Shown here: one piece after another, positions 12,667 through 23,057 of the stretch | Layout: each line of letters begins with the position of its first letter | Position numbering within the stretch: the stretch's first letter is position 1 | Assembly (NCBI GenBank): GCA_965153455.1 | Contig: OZ234502.1 | Coordinates: forward strand, 10,385,495 to 10,449,494 | Source: Sphagnum compactum | Lineage: Eukaryota > Bryophyta > Sphagnopsida > Sphagnales | Direction: 5' to 3' | DNA length: 64,000 nt | Position numbers and translations under genes: made by a program | The notes under the pieces: generated by a model | What the model was told of the DNA's origin: nothing | The model's database searches: none | Seen by the model: only the letters and a program-made list of their open reading frames with translations

Positions 12667-13958
12667 CAAATTTTGTAAAAAATCGAAAGAGAAGGTATGT
12701 CGCTCTCCAAGATGATTTTTTCCTTTCTCTTTAAAAAGATATAAAATAAAATTTTATTGTTTCACATATGTTTAAATTTTAAAAATTTCATGCAAATTGA
12801 GCCAAATTTATGTTGATTATTATAAATTTGTGAAAAATTTGCAAATTCATTTATGTGTCACAAACCCTAAATCTAAACAATAATTTATATTTATAATAAT
12901 TACATAAAAAAAATTGTAATGTCTATTCCATAAATAAATTAGGTAAATAATTTTTTTAAAAATATGCATTAAATAAATCAAAATGATTACAATTATGACA
13001 TTATTTCATTATAAATTGGTTGTAATTTTTACATACAAGTTTCGAACACAAATCTCAAATCGTGAAAGACTTATGTTCATCACTATGAATTAAGGCGAAC
13101 CTTAATAAATTGACAGGTACGATCGAGGGGAGGGGGTGTGTGGAGAGGTGAATAGGTTATAGATAGTTAAGTATTTGGTTATGTAAAAAACATAGGTAGG
13201 TAGATAAACATAATGGCCAGTAAGAATGTGGGTGCGTAGGTAAATAAATAGGTATATAAATTGGTAGTTGGGTAGGTAAACAGGTTAGTAAGTAGAAAAG
13301 AAAATCAAATAGCAACGTACATAGATCACTAAGGTAAGTAGGCATGCATGTAAGCAAGTTAATAAGTAGGAAAGAAGTTACACTAACACGATAACTAGGC
13401 AAGTTAGTACATAGGAAAGAAGCTACCTTATAAGGTGACTAGGTTTTTAAAATACTTGTTGTTTTAGTAAAGTGGTTGTGTGTATAGGGTTGTTAGTTAG
13501 TAAGGTATCTAAGACAGTAGGTAGGTAATACAACAGTTAGGTCTATAGAGAAGTTAAGTCAGTAAGATATATAGTTAATATAATAACGAAGTTAATGAGA
13601 TAATTAAGTTAGTAGGGTAAATAGTCAGTGATAGAGCTAGGTTAGTAGGAGAACTAGTCATTATGGTAGTTCGGTGAGAATGGTAGCTTGTCAATATGGA
13701 GATAATTAATAAGGTACCAAGGTCGGCACAATATTTATTAAGGTAGAAGGTGAACAAGATAGCTACGAGGTCAGGTCCAAGGAAAAAGCGGTTAAAAATA
13801 AAATAAAATACAGGGGTGAGCAGCAAAAAGAAAATGGACTTCATGAACCCCATGTGGGGCCAAATGAAGAAACGTAGGCCATCCAGTAGACAAGACAAGG
13901 AACTTGTGCACTGGTGGTTGTTGGTTCACTCTGGCCTTATATCCTGAAGCTTCTCCTA
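12667..13958 (+). repeat. Duplicated 1.8-kb unit, copy B, left part
   Basis: Same order of blocks as copy A from its first base. It stops at an A (13958) that is directly followed by the Helitron 5' end, and the unit resumes at T 21432. The continuous version in copy A reads ctcctcctA^Tgcttaaaatt (12199/12200). Copy B has no MITE. Confidence 0.8.
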
Positions 13959-13993
13959 TCTTATATATAATTACAAACATGGTGTCTGTGCGT
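13959..13993 (+). other. Helitron 5' terminus
   Basis: The terminal dinucleotide TC is followed by a TATA-rich stretch and a gtctgtgcgtctgtctgtc block. The minus-strand non-autonomous element ending at 26060 has the same layout (TCctatatattaattcc, then gtctgtccgtctgtgac), which supports both termini. Confidence 0.85.
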
Positions 13994-14221
13994 CTGTCTG
14001 TCTTTGATGAATGATGAATGACGAATGACCTCTTTTTGGATGATTTTCGTCACAGACTGAATTACAAATGACCTCTTTTTGGATGATTTTCGTCACAGAC
14101 AATGATGAATGATGCCCACTGGACCAAGAGGCGCGTCGCCTCTTGCCGCGTCGTTCCTGAAGAGGTTTGCACATGAGAAATATTCGAGGGTGTCGCCTCT
14201 TGCCGCGTCGTTCCTCAAGAT

Positions 14222-14960
14222 GCAAGCTTCAATGGAGGCTGAGAAAAGCAGAACTGAAGGATACAAAGCAAAGTAGAAAAGAAAAAATTGCTGAATTGAT
14301 GACTGCAAGTCTTTGTGCAGGGAGAGTATGAATCCGCTGAAGCAACGAAAATAGAAACATAAAGAGAGAAAGAGACAGAACGATATAAGCAAAGCAAGTA
14401 GAAGAAATGTTGGCTGGAAAATATCCCTATCGAGGAGCAAGCTTCAATGGAGGCTGAGAAAAGCAGAACTGAAGGATAAAAAGCAGAGTAGAAAAGAAAG
14501 AATTGCTGAATTGATGACTGCAAGTCTTTGTGTAGGGAGATTACGAATCTGCTGAATCTCGAAAACAGAAACATAAAGAGAGAAAGAGACAGAACGATAT
14601 AAGCAAAGCAAGTAGAAGAAATGCTAGCTGGAAAATATCCCTATCGAGGAACATTTCATGAGTTATAACGAGAGGTTTGCACATGAGAAATATTCGAGGG
14701 TGTCGCCTCTTGCCGCGTCGTTCCTGAAGATGCAAGCTTCAATGGAGGCTGAGAAAAGCAGAACTGAAGGATACAAAGCAGAGTAGAAAAGAAAAAATTG
14801 CTGAATTGATGACTACAAGTCTTTGTGTAGGGAGAGTACGAATCCGCTGAATCTCGAAAACCAGTAGGCACTGTCAACAACGAAAACAGAAACATAAAGA
14901 GAAAAAGATACAGAACGATATAAGCAAAACAACTAGAAGAAATGCTGGCCGTCTTTAAGC
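14222..14960 (+). repeat. Three tandem repeats in the Helitron 5' region
   Basis: Units begin with gcaagcttcaatggaggctg at 14222, 14437 and 14732, with spacings of 215 and 295 bases. Each contains a ggctgagaaaagcagaactg block, ttgatgactgcaagtctttg, and gacagaacgatataagcaaa. The words gcctcttgccgcgtcgttcc precede units 1 and 3. Before them, a 34-bp direct repeat (tgacctctttttggatgatt, then ttcgtcacagac) lies at about 14028-14100. No open frame is convincing here. Confidence 0.8.
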
Positions 14961-15004
14961 TCAGAGAGCCAACACAACACACTATGAATTTAGGAAGAGA
15001 GGTT

Positions 15005-15554
15005 GCAAGAAGTGATTATCGAGGAGGTGTTTGCACAGCTGAGGTGTACGAAGGAGGGTCTTACCACAGATTTTAGAGACAGCAACATACATACAGATAG
15101 ATGGCAGCAGCCTACAGGGATCATCCAAAAGCTCCAGGCTGATCCCAGAGCCGATTCAAACATTTCCATTGTAATTTCACCACATTGAGAAACTAATTTT
15201 TCAATAGTTTGATCTAGAATGACAGAAAGCTTGAATTCTTTGTCTAAGAAATATGGTTTTTTCTTCCTGTAACAATGGAGGTACAATGTACAGCCTTGGT
15301 CTTTTTTTCCCCCAAAATAGTGGATTCATTATCTTAAATCCTAAGTCATTGTTTCTGATTGTTTGGGAAAGCACAGGTCTTGGGATGATGATTTTCTGGA
15401 TCAGGCTTCTGTGTTGACTTCTTGGCTATTGTTAACCTATGTCATTGTTGTGCAGGAAAATAAGTTCCTTAAGTTTCTGGGGTTTATGTGGAACCCATTG
15501 TCATGGGTCATGGAGGCTGCTGCATTGATGGCTATTGTGTTGGCTAATGGACAA
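15005..15554 (+). pseudogene. Captured plasma-membrane H+-ATPase exons inside the Helitron
   Basis: Two pieces read as the N-terminal part of a P-type (P3A) plasma-membrane H+-ATPase. The first, about 15012-15075, encodes IEEVFAQLRCTKEGLTTDF, the start of the actuator region. The second, 15456-15554, is an exact 33-codon exon ([20 protein letters not shown], then [13 protein letters not shown]) covering the approach to and most of transmembrane segment 1. It is flanked by an intact acceptor (ttgtgcag) and donor (gtatgc), so genomic DNA and not cDNA was captured. The exon between them (the FGPNKLEEKK part in the family) is missing and the catalytic domains are absent, so this is a fragment. 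The family assignment rests on remembered, very conserved sequence. Confidence 0.85.
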
Positions 15555-15855
15555 GTATGCTCAAATCTGTAATTTGCTTTGTTGATCTCTGCTTTGTTAT
15601 ATTGATCACCAAGTGCTGGAATTAGGTTGCAAAATGGATATTATTTGTGAAAAATTCATGGAGTTCAATTTTGCTGTATTCGATTCAGGTATTTTGAAAA
15701 CTTAGCACCAAAAGTCTATATTGTCAATGATGCAACAGAAAGAACTAATATGGAATTGGAGACAAGTATTCTGCAAATTGCAAAGGACCTGAGAAACACT
15801 TGAAAATGGATGTGCATTCTGCTTCCAGGAATTGAATAGTTTGTGCTTATACGTA

Positions 15856-15960
15856 TTAAGCACTTAGCTGATTAGCTAGCTCCAGAAACTCGACAAAGAT
15901 CTGCCGCAGAGGACCTTGCAGCTTTTCCGCAGCTGCCTTGAACTCAGGGTTTCGCAAAAG
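15856..15960 (-). pseudogene. Possible captured C-terminal exon of an unidentified gene, antisense in the Helitron
   Basis: Read on the minus strand, 15960-15856 gives LLRNPEFKAAAEKLQGPLRQ, then IFVEFLELANQLSA and a stop. The codon choice and helical, charged composition look like real protein, unlike the surroundings. I do not recognise the family. It lies opposite to the Rep gene, between the captured H+-ATPase exon and the Rep start, which fits a second captured host fragment. Upstream on the minus strand a T-rich run ends in tatgtag near 15984, a possible acceptor. Confidence 0.4.
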
Positions 15961-15989
15961 TGAGTTTCTTCTTTTTGTTTTCTACATAA

Positions 15990-16110
15990 CAAAAAAAAAA
16001 ATCCCACAAAATCAGAGAAAAGAGCAATGTAGAGAATTGATTTCAACCCAAGGAAAAAAAAATCCCACAAAATGAGAGAAAAGAGCAATGTAGAGAAAAG
16101 ATTTCAACCC
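15990..16110 (+). repeat. Two direct repeats of about 56 bp
   Basis: The block aaaaaatcccacaaaat, gagagaaaagagcaatgtag, agatttcaaccca occurs twice in tandem just upstream of the Rep start. It may be part of the Rep promoter or leader. No function can be read from it. Confidence 0.7.
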
Positions 16111-16160
16111 ACATAATGGGTGTGGCTTAGGTGTGTCACGGTTCCCGAACTTTGTGTATA

Positions 16161-19100
16161 ATGCAGAGGGCTGAATAGCAGCAGGCAGTCAGGGAACGGA
16201 TTGCCTCTGCCAGGCGTGCTGCCAGGGCAGCCCAATCTGCTGAACAGCAGCAGGCAGTCAGGGAACGGGATGCCTCTGCCAGGCGTGCTGCCAAGGCAAC
16301 CCAGCCTACTGACCAGCAGCAGGCAGTGAGGAAACGACATGCCTCTGCCATGCGTGCTGCTAGGGCAGCCCAGCATGCTGAACAGCAGCAGGCAGTCAAG
16401 GAATGGGATGCCTTTGCCAGGCGTGCTGCCAGGGCAGCCCAGCCTGTTGACCAGCGACAAGCAGCCAGGCGAGGGGCTCGCGCCCGGCGAGTTGGGAAGC
16501 AAGCCCTCCACACTGCGGATGAGGTGGAGGGGTTGGTGGTACACTCATTGGGTGCCATGTCACATAGGTGCACACACTGCAATGCACTCCGCTTTGAGCA
16601 CGAGAAAAAGCTCACCACTTTGTGTTGCGACGGTGGCAAGATGTCTGGGTTGAGCAATGCTTTCCCCGCCCCTGTACCTCAGCCACTCAGAGATTTGCTC
16701 ACCAGTGTGCCCAGTGAGCACCAGCCTTTGCCACCTGCCACTAAGGATTTCAGGCAGAATATTCGTGCATACAAGTCTGCATTGTAGATGGCCTCAACGG
16801 GCCTGCACATCCATTCCCCGGAACAAGGGATCAGCATGATTGCCATCAAAGGGGCTGTGCATCACTTGCTGGGGCCTTTGCAGCCCGCCGAGCATGATGT
16901 GCCACAATTCGCCCAGTTGTACATCATTGATTCCATGGATGCACAAGTCACAGCACGCCTTGCAGCTTTGGGTGTTACGGGCGGTGCTTTGCATCAGCCA
17001 ACTTTGGCGGGGCTACAGCAGATGTTGCATGATCATAACACATTTGTGCAGCGTTTCAAACAAGTCATGGACATGCCCGCACACGACTTGCCTCAATGGG
17101 AAGTTGTCATCAGGGTCGACGGCAACGTTGACAAGCGCCGCTACAATGCTCCTACCGCCCCCGAAGTGGCTGGGCTGCTGCCAGGTGAGGTTCTTCAGCA
17201 ACGTGTACGGCTGCGCTGTTTGTTTGTTGCCATCGCTCACTTGATGCAATGTTCTTCATTCATTGACATAAATGTTGCTGCTTCTGCACAGGCGACGGTG
17301 ACGAGCCGGTTACAGGCAGGGACATCAGAGTGCGTGCACGCGGCGGCGAGCTATGGAGGATTAGTGATCTGCACCCTACTTACGATCCGCTGCACTTTGT
17401 GCTGTTCCATCTTCATGGTGAGTCCGGCTGGCAGCCAGGCATGCCCAATGCTGCTGTTGCCCCTGTCCGCCGGCGGGCTGCTAGCGGCGAGGAGGAAGGT
17501 GATGCTGGGCATGTTGCAGCAGATGCAGAGCCGACACAACCTGCACAGGATGATGGCAGCGAGGAGGAAGGTGATGTTGAGCATGTTGCAGCAAATGCAA
17601 GGCCAGCACAACCTGCACAACGCAAAAAAATCACTACACGGGAGTGGGCTTGCTATCACATGCACGATAGGAACCCGACATCGCACGCCCTCTTTGTGTA
17701 TGGCAAACGTTTGTATCAAGAGTGGGGTGTTGACCAATACAGCAAAGTGGAATCACAACGGCTGTTTTACATACGCAACAATCAGGGCCCTTTGCGTGCT
17801 ACAATTTATGGTGGCGTGGCTGATGCTGTTACCAATAACGACGCCAACATCGACAACCTAGGCAGGCTCATTGTATTGCCATCCTCATTCACTGGTGGAC
17901 ACCGACACATGGCTCAGTTGTACCAAGATTCCATGGCCATTGTCCGCCAATATGGCAAGCCTGATTTGTTCATCACCATGACCTGCAACCCCAAGTGGGA
18001 AGAGATTGTCAGCGCGCTGAAGCCCGGCGAGATTGCCAATGATCGCCCTGATTTGGTCACACACGTTTTTGTTGGGAAATTACAGCACTTGCTGGACGAG
18101 CTTTTGAAGAAGGGCATTTTTGGCGAGGTGGTGGCTAACATTCATGTCATTGAGTGGCAGAAGAGAGGCCTGCCCCATGCACACATTCTGCTCATTCTGC
18201 ACTCCAATCACAAACCACGAGGGCCCGATGAGTACGACCGCATGGTGTCTGCAGAGTTGCCTGATAAGGATGCACACCCCACTCTTTTTGAGGTCGTTAC
18301 AAGATGCATGGTGCATGGCCCCTGTGGCACCATCAACCCACATTGCACTTGCATGGCTGACGGTGTTTGTTCAAAAGGCTACCCTAAGGCCTTCATGGAG
18401 CACACCACCGACACCACCGGCTCCTACCCAACATACCGCCGCCGGGATGATGGCCGCACATTTGAGCGGTAAGTGTGCTGGTAGTAGGACCATGCATTTG
18501 GACTGACAACATGCACGACTATGCTGCCATGTTTGCGTTTATTGACCTGTGGCACCGCTCACGTAACAACTGCTGTTTGGCTGCTATTACTGCAGGGGTG
18601 GGTTTGCCTTTCACAACCGCTGGGTGGTGCCCTACAACCCGTACCTGTCCCTGTTCTTCAACTGCCACATCAACGTGGAGGTCTGCACCTCCGTCGCGGC
18701 TGTCAAATACCTCTACAAGTACGTCTACAAGGGCCACGACCGTGCACAGGTGGACGTTGGCCCGGTGGACGCTGCTGCACCTGATGGCGCTGCGCCCGCT
18801 CAACCACGCATGCGGGATGAGATCAAGATCTACCAAGACGGCCGGTATGTGTCGGCTTCTGAGGCCAGCCACCGTCTGTATGGCTTTGATCTGCACAAGG
18901 AGCACCCCAATGTCGTTCGGCTGCTGTGCACTTGAAAGGGCGTCAGACCATCCTGTTTCAAGAGGGCACTGATGCTGCAGCCGTACTTAACTGGAACCCT
19001 CACACAACTCTGACTGCATGGTTTGCATTTAACAAAACAGCACGGGAACATCTCAATCCATCTGCACCATTGCGCTTGGCTCTCAACACGCTTTACCATG

Positions 19101-21355
19101 ACTTTCCACGCATTGCCACATGGAAAAAGAAGGAAAAGCAATGGGCACTCCGCACACAGACGCCAAGTCTGGTGCCTGTCGGCCGCATGTACTTTGTGCA
19201 ACCCTCCGAGGGGGAGAGGTACTTCTTGCATCTTTTGCTGCATCACGTGCCTGGGGCTACGTCTTTTGAGGACCTCGCGTGCACCAACAGGCACTTGCAA
19301 CATCCCACGCAGCACGCATCTTTCAAAGAAGCATGTCAGCAGCGTGGTTTGCTGCAGGACGATGCTGAGTGGGCCCAGTGCATGGAGGAGGCTGCAAGCA
19401 TGGCCAGTGCCTCATGCCTCAGGGCATTATTTGCTGCCTTGCTGGTGTTCAATGCTATTGCAAACCCATTGGCTCTGTGGGAGCGCTTCAATGAGGACAT
19501 GGCAGAAGACTTCCTGTATCAAGCACGCCAGGTTGGTGCTCAGCTCTGCCCGTGTATGGCTCTGCATGTCAGCCTGCCTTGCGGTTTTGCATGGTCATGG
19601 TTTGCATGTTGTGCGGCGCTCAATGCTCACTATGTCGTGTGTGTGCTCCTATAACGTGCAGGGCGAGCCAGCGCGGCAACTCGATGCTGCCATCCGGGAC
19701 ATGGTGCTGCGGGAGTTGGCGCTGCACTTGGCACACCTCAACAGCAGCCAGGGCTTGGCAGCATCTGGCTTGCCGACACCTACGGCCCAGCCTGCCAGTG
19801 CTGTGGTGGCAGACGAAATTGCCAGGTATGACGCGGCAACGCAAGCAGTCATGCAAGATGAACGCGTGCCGCAACTTAACCCTGAGCAACGGGCTGTCTA
19901 TGACAATGTCATGGCCGTTATCGATCGCCGTGCATTTTTTGTCGATGGCCTTGGCGGCACTGGCAAAACCTTTCTCTATAGTTGCTTGCTGAGCACTATG
20001 CGTGCACAGGGTCGGGTCGCTATTGCTGTGGCATCCTCTGGCATTGCTACATTGCTGCTGGACGGAGGACGCACTGCACATTCACGTTTCAAGATCCCTG
20101 TGCAAGGCCTCAACAGCACGTCCACATGCTACATCAGTAGGGACTCTGAACTGGCAGCACTTTTGCAAGCGGCTGCGCTCATTATGTGGGATGAGGCTGT
20201 CATGATGCACAGGCATGTTTTTGAGGCTGTCAACAGGTCTTTGCAGGACATCATGGCTGTCATTAACCCAGCATTCAAGTTCCTGCCCTTTGGCGGCTTG
20301 GTTGTGGTGTTTGGCGGCGATTTTCGGCAAATTTTGCATGTTGTGCCCCGCGGCACCAGGGGAGATGTTGTCGCTGCAGCTTTGAACCGTTCCAGCATAT
20401 GGCAACATGTGCGTGTATTCAAGCTGCACACCAACATGCGCGTGCAGAGGTTGCTGGCTCAGGGTGGTGCGCATGCACAGGCAGATGCCACACGGCTGCA
20501 GGCATTTGCTGATTACTTGCAACGAGTGGGGGAGGGCGCAGAGCGCGTGTATCCCTCTGTTGGTGAAGACTCCATTCTTATTCCTCATGACATGTGCTGC
20601 AATGACCCTACTGTGGTAGATTTGATTGAAGAAGTGTATGGCGCTCTGTCATCTATTGTTGAGTATGTTGCAAGATCTGCATACATCATTGAGCGTGCAA
20701 TTCTTACACCTTTGAACGAAGATTTGGATGCACTCAATAAACTCATCAATGACAAATATGCATTCACAAAGCATGATGGCTCGCCCGCACAGCACCGCAT
20801 GTATTATAGCGCGGATTCTGTGGTGCATGGGGAGCAACATGGCATTTACCCCATTGAGTTCTTGAACACACTCAGTTTTTCGGGCGTACCACCCCATGAA
20901 CTGCACTTGCAGGAGGGTTGTCCCATCATATTATTACGCAACATGACCAACGGCCTGGCTAATGGTACCAAGCTCATTGTCATTCAACTCATGCAACATG
21001 TCATTGAAGCAAAGGTGGCAACAAGTCCTGCAAAGGGCCAATGAGTGTTCATTCCACGGTTAAGCATCACCCTTCAGACACAGAACGAATGCCTTTCACT
21101 CTGCGCCGTCGCCAGTTTCCTGTGCGCCCTGCATTTGCCATGACCATCAATAAGGCGCAAGGGCAGACATTGAAGATGGTCGGCATTTTTCTGCCCAAGC
21201 CTGTATTTACACATGGCCAGTTGTATGTGGCCATGTCGCGCATTGGGTGCCCCGAGGAGGGGAAACTGCTGGTTACAGATGGGTGGGAGGATGCTCATGA
21301 AGATGCACCTGCCGGTGTGTACACTCGCAATGTTGTTTACACAGAGGTGTTGTAA
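16161..21355 (+). pseudogene. Helitron Rep/helicase (RepHel), four exons, broken by stops and frameshifts
   Basis: RepHel nicks and joins single strands and unwinds DNA in rolling-circle transposition. Likely exons are 16161-17184, 17292-18468, 18596-19531 and 19662-21355, separated by introns of 107, 127 and 130 bases with GT..AG ends and matching phases. The order is an N-terminal Ala/Gln/Arg repeat, a Cys zinc motif (CTHCNALRFEHEK..LCCDGGK, about 16569-16640), the HUH nickase motif (LPHAHILL, about 18169-18192), a two-tyrosine motif (KYLYKYVYKG, near 18706), then a PIF1-type helicase with Walker A GLGGTGKT (near 19947), Walker B LIMWDEA (near 20177) and a C-terminal INKAQGQT block. Lesions are TAG at 16176, TAG at 16785, TGA at 21042, and one-base losses near 18923 and 21071. 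The ATG at 16161 is chosen because it is in frame just before the repeats. Confidence 0.9.
16170..16514 (+). repeat. 69-bp in-frame tandem repeats at the Rep N-terminus
   Basis: Units start at 16170, 16239, 16308, 16377 and 16446 and encode a 23-residue repeat, AEQQQAVRERDASARRAARA plus three residues. The exact 69-base spacing keeps the frame. The last unit degenerates into an Arg-rich tail before the zinc motif. The first unit carries the TAG at 16176-16178 in place of a CAG seen in the other units. Long, Gln/Arg-rich helices of this type are common at the N-terminus of plant Helitron Reps. Confidence 0.9.
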
Positions 21356-21370
21356 CATGATCGTGCAGAC

Positions 21371-21376
21371 AATAAA
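21371..21376 (+). promoter_or_regulatory. Likely polyadenylation signal of RepHel
   Basis: AATAAA occurs 15 bases after the RepHel stop at 21353-21355 and about 55 bases before the element ends. Confidence 0.45.
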
Positions 21377-21395
21377 GCTTAACAGAGCGTTCGGG

Positions 21396-21431
21396 GTGGC
21401 TGGAGTGGCGTAGCCACGGGTTACCCACTAG
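21396..21431 (+). other. Helitron 3' terminus: hairpin and CTAG
   Basis: GTGGCT (21396-21401) pairs with AGCCAC (21412-21417) across a ten-base loop. Ten bases later the element ends in CTAG (21428-21431), a CTRR terminus, followed by host T. The reverse-oriented element at 25479 starts with the similar CTAGTGGTACCCGTGACC. Confidence 0.9.
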
Positions 21432-21866
21432 TACTTAAAATTGCAGCCAGTAAACTTAAAGGGGGGTTTTCTATCTAAAATCCCCTAAATATGACAATGT
21501 TCATTTTTTTGTTTGGGGAAGGTGTTGCTTTTAGGGGATTTTAAATAGAAAACCCCACTTCTTTTCCCTTTGTATTGGTACCAGGGTTTTCTTAAGTATA
21601 AATTTGGCGATTATGATTTGCCTAGAAAAAAAAACATTACTAGGGAGAGCCATAAGCCCCCGGGGAATTGTTGGAAGTTTTGTGACTAAGTTCACATCTT
21701 TCTGAACACTCTTTTTCTTTGAACTGACAAGATTTCTTGCATACTACACCTTTGTTTTCTTTTAGCATTGAACATGTCAAATGAAAAGCAAGAAACATAG
21801 GAAGCAAGCTGAAATACCTGTTTATGATGTCCAAAGAGTAAATGGAGCCCTCCTCTTTGTGCATCT
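21432..21866 (+). repeat. Duplicated 1.8-kb unit, copy B, right part
   Basis: It resumes at Tacttaaaattgcagccag, matching copy A from 12200, and runs to gtgcatct at 21866. It contains the second hairpin (arms 21463-21489 and 21530-21556, one mismatch, 40-nt loop). Open frames on the minus strand here are shadows that also appear in copy A. Confidence 0.8.
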
Positions 21867-22026
21867 ATCGCATTAAAAATTGGCAAAAATGGACTAGAGG
21901 CGAGAAAGTTGCAACCCCCTGAAGTGGGGGTCGTTTTTACAGACAATTCTGGATTGAACAGCTCATAGCCTATTTCCAAACCTCTCAAAAAAATCTTTAA
22001 ATATTACTCCGTTGCTGTTAGAGTTA

Positions 22027-22285
22027 TAAGATGATTTGTAAAGCTTAAGATGGCGATTCTAGAGCAGTTTAAATCACTCAATTTGAAAAACAAATGAGAA
22101 AGCTATACACTGATGAAGTAAGAGGGGTCAAAATGAAAAAGAAAGAGTTTTGCAATTCGAGAAAACGTATTTTCTTTACTGCTCTTTTTTGAATGCTCCT
22201 TTGGCTTTGCATTTCAAAGACGATTTGTAAAGCTTGAGAAGGGGTTCTTAGAACATTTAAAATCACTCAAAATGGAGAAGAATTG
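22027..22285 (+). repeat. Short direct repeat pair
   Basis: The phrase gatttgtaaagctt followed by aaatcactca and an aatgagaaag-like word occurs at about 22035-22100 and again at about 22204-22285. No coding sequence or terminus is visible, and the element class is unknown. Confidence 0.5.
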
Positions 22286-22344
22286 ACAAAGATTTGCCAA
22301 AATGTTCGGTGATGGGCCTCTCTACCTTACCTAAATACATCGTG

Positions 22345-22575
22345 AAAAAAGAGTGCCACTGATTCGAACCGTTGATTATTAAAGAAAAAAACAATTCCTA
22401 GGTTTATACGCAGGGGAAGTCCATTTCCCGCGGGACTAAAAGCTTTGTCGGTAGGAACTCAGCGCATGCAGATAATTCCTAGTATCTTTCAGGTTTCTTC
22501 GGAGACTTTCACGCGTCCCTGTTCTATTATCGCTTGATAACCAGCTCCTCTTCTCTGACGCTTTTGTTATACTTG
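22345..22575 (-). repeat. Dispersed repeat R2, copy 1, with a Pol III B-box-like word
   Basis: It is similar to 26488-26720 over about 230 bases. On the minus strand one end reads ggttcgaatcagtggcac, close to a tRNA B-box, and the other end reads gagaagaggagctggttatc. This could be a tRNA-derived SINE relic. No clear A-box or A-tail was seen, so the class is unsure. Confidence 0.5.
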
Positions 22576-22739
22576 GGGTGAGCATCCCAAGGCATCTCTA
22601 GACAGGGTTGGTGACACTATTTGAAGGAACTTGTAAAGCATGGTTGATTTGTTCTTCATATTTTGGGTACTTGCACTGGCTCTAAGATTATCAGTTTTGG
22701 TGCCAGCCTCTCCAGGTAACTTTCAGTGTTGGCTGGTTA

Positions 22740-23057
22740 TAGGATTTTAGACCTATCCTGCGGATATGAACAAGAATTTTTTAAAAAGTCCTCTTAGTAC
22801 AAGGACATGCATCCGGATATCTCATCAAAGTTTCTTTGTTCTGTCAATTATGCATTCGTAAATTATGTTGGTTCATTGTCAGATATGCATTTACAGGTTA
22901 TCAAAGTCATAGTAACCTGCAGATATGCATAAGGGCTATGCACATCAAGTTGAACATGTGAGATTATGTGCAAAAATAAATAAAAACAAAAAGAACATAA
23001 AGTAACTTAGGGGGGAATTGAACCCCAGTTCTTTACAGAACTCTACCCACTGCATAG
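22740..23057 (-). repeat. SINE-like repeat S1, copy 1
   Basis: Reading the minus strand from 23057, a tRNA-like head (gcagtgggtagagttctgta, then aagaactggggttcaattcc) is followed by an AT-rich body. A second copy at 36930-37290 has the same head (ggtagagtaatgtaaaggac, then tggggttcaactccc). The GGTTCAAYTCC word fits the Pol III B-box and the gtgggtagag word may be an A-box. It separates two parts of repeat R1. Confidence 0.5.

Larger units (their letters stand above)
13959..21431 (+). mobile_element. Helitron, 7.47 kb, with Rep/helicase gene and captured host exons
   Basis: The element starts TCttatatataattacaaac and ends with a short hairpin followed by CTAG. It is inserted between A (13958) and T (21432) with no target duplication, the hallmark of Helitrons. 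The intact target is seen at 12199/12200. From left to right it holds a short direct repeat (about 14020-14100), three tandem repeats (14222-14960), two exons of a plasma-membrane H+-ATPase, an unidentified antisense fragment, and the Rep/helicase gene (16161-21355). The coding half is visibly more GC-rich than the host DNA. Lesions in the gene suggest the copy is no longer self-mobile. Confidence 0.93.

Noticed and set aside
16104-16657. Long open frames antisense to the Rep N-terminus (up to 173 codons)
   Set aside because: They are shadows of the 69-bp in-frame repeats. The plus strand carries the recognisable Rep domains.
19023-19655. Cys/His-rich start of the long plus-strand frame ending at 21044
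   Set aside because: This part is out of frame with the Rep coding exon 18596-19531 and overlaps an intron. Only the part from 19662 is genuine helicase.
22345-22375. A tRNA gene on the minus strand
   Set aside because: Only a B-box-like word is present. No cloverleaf or acceptor stem can be drawn around it.
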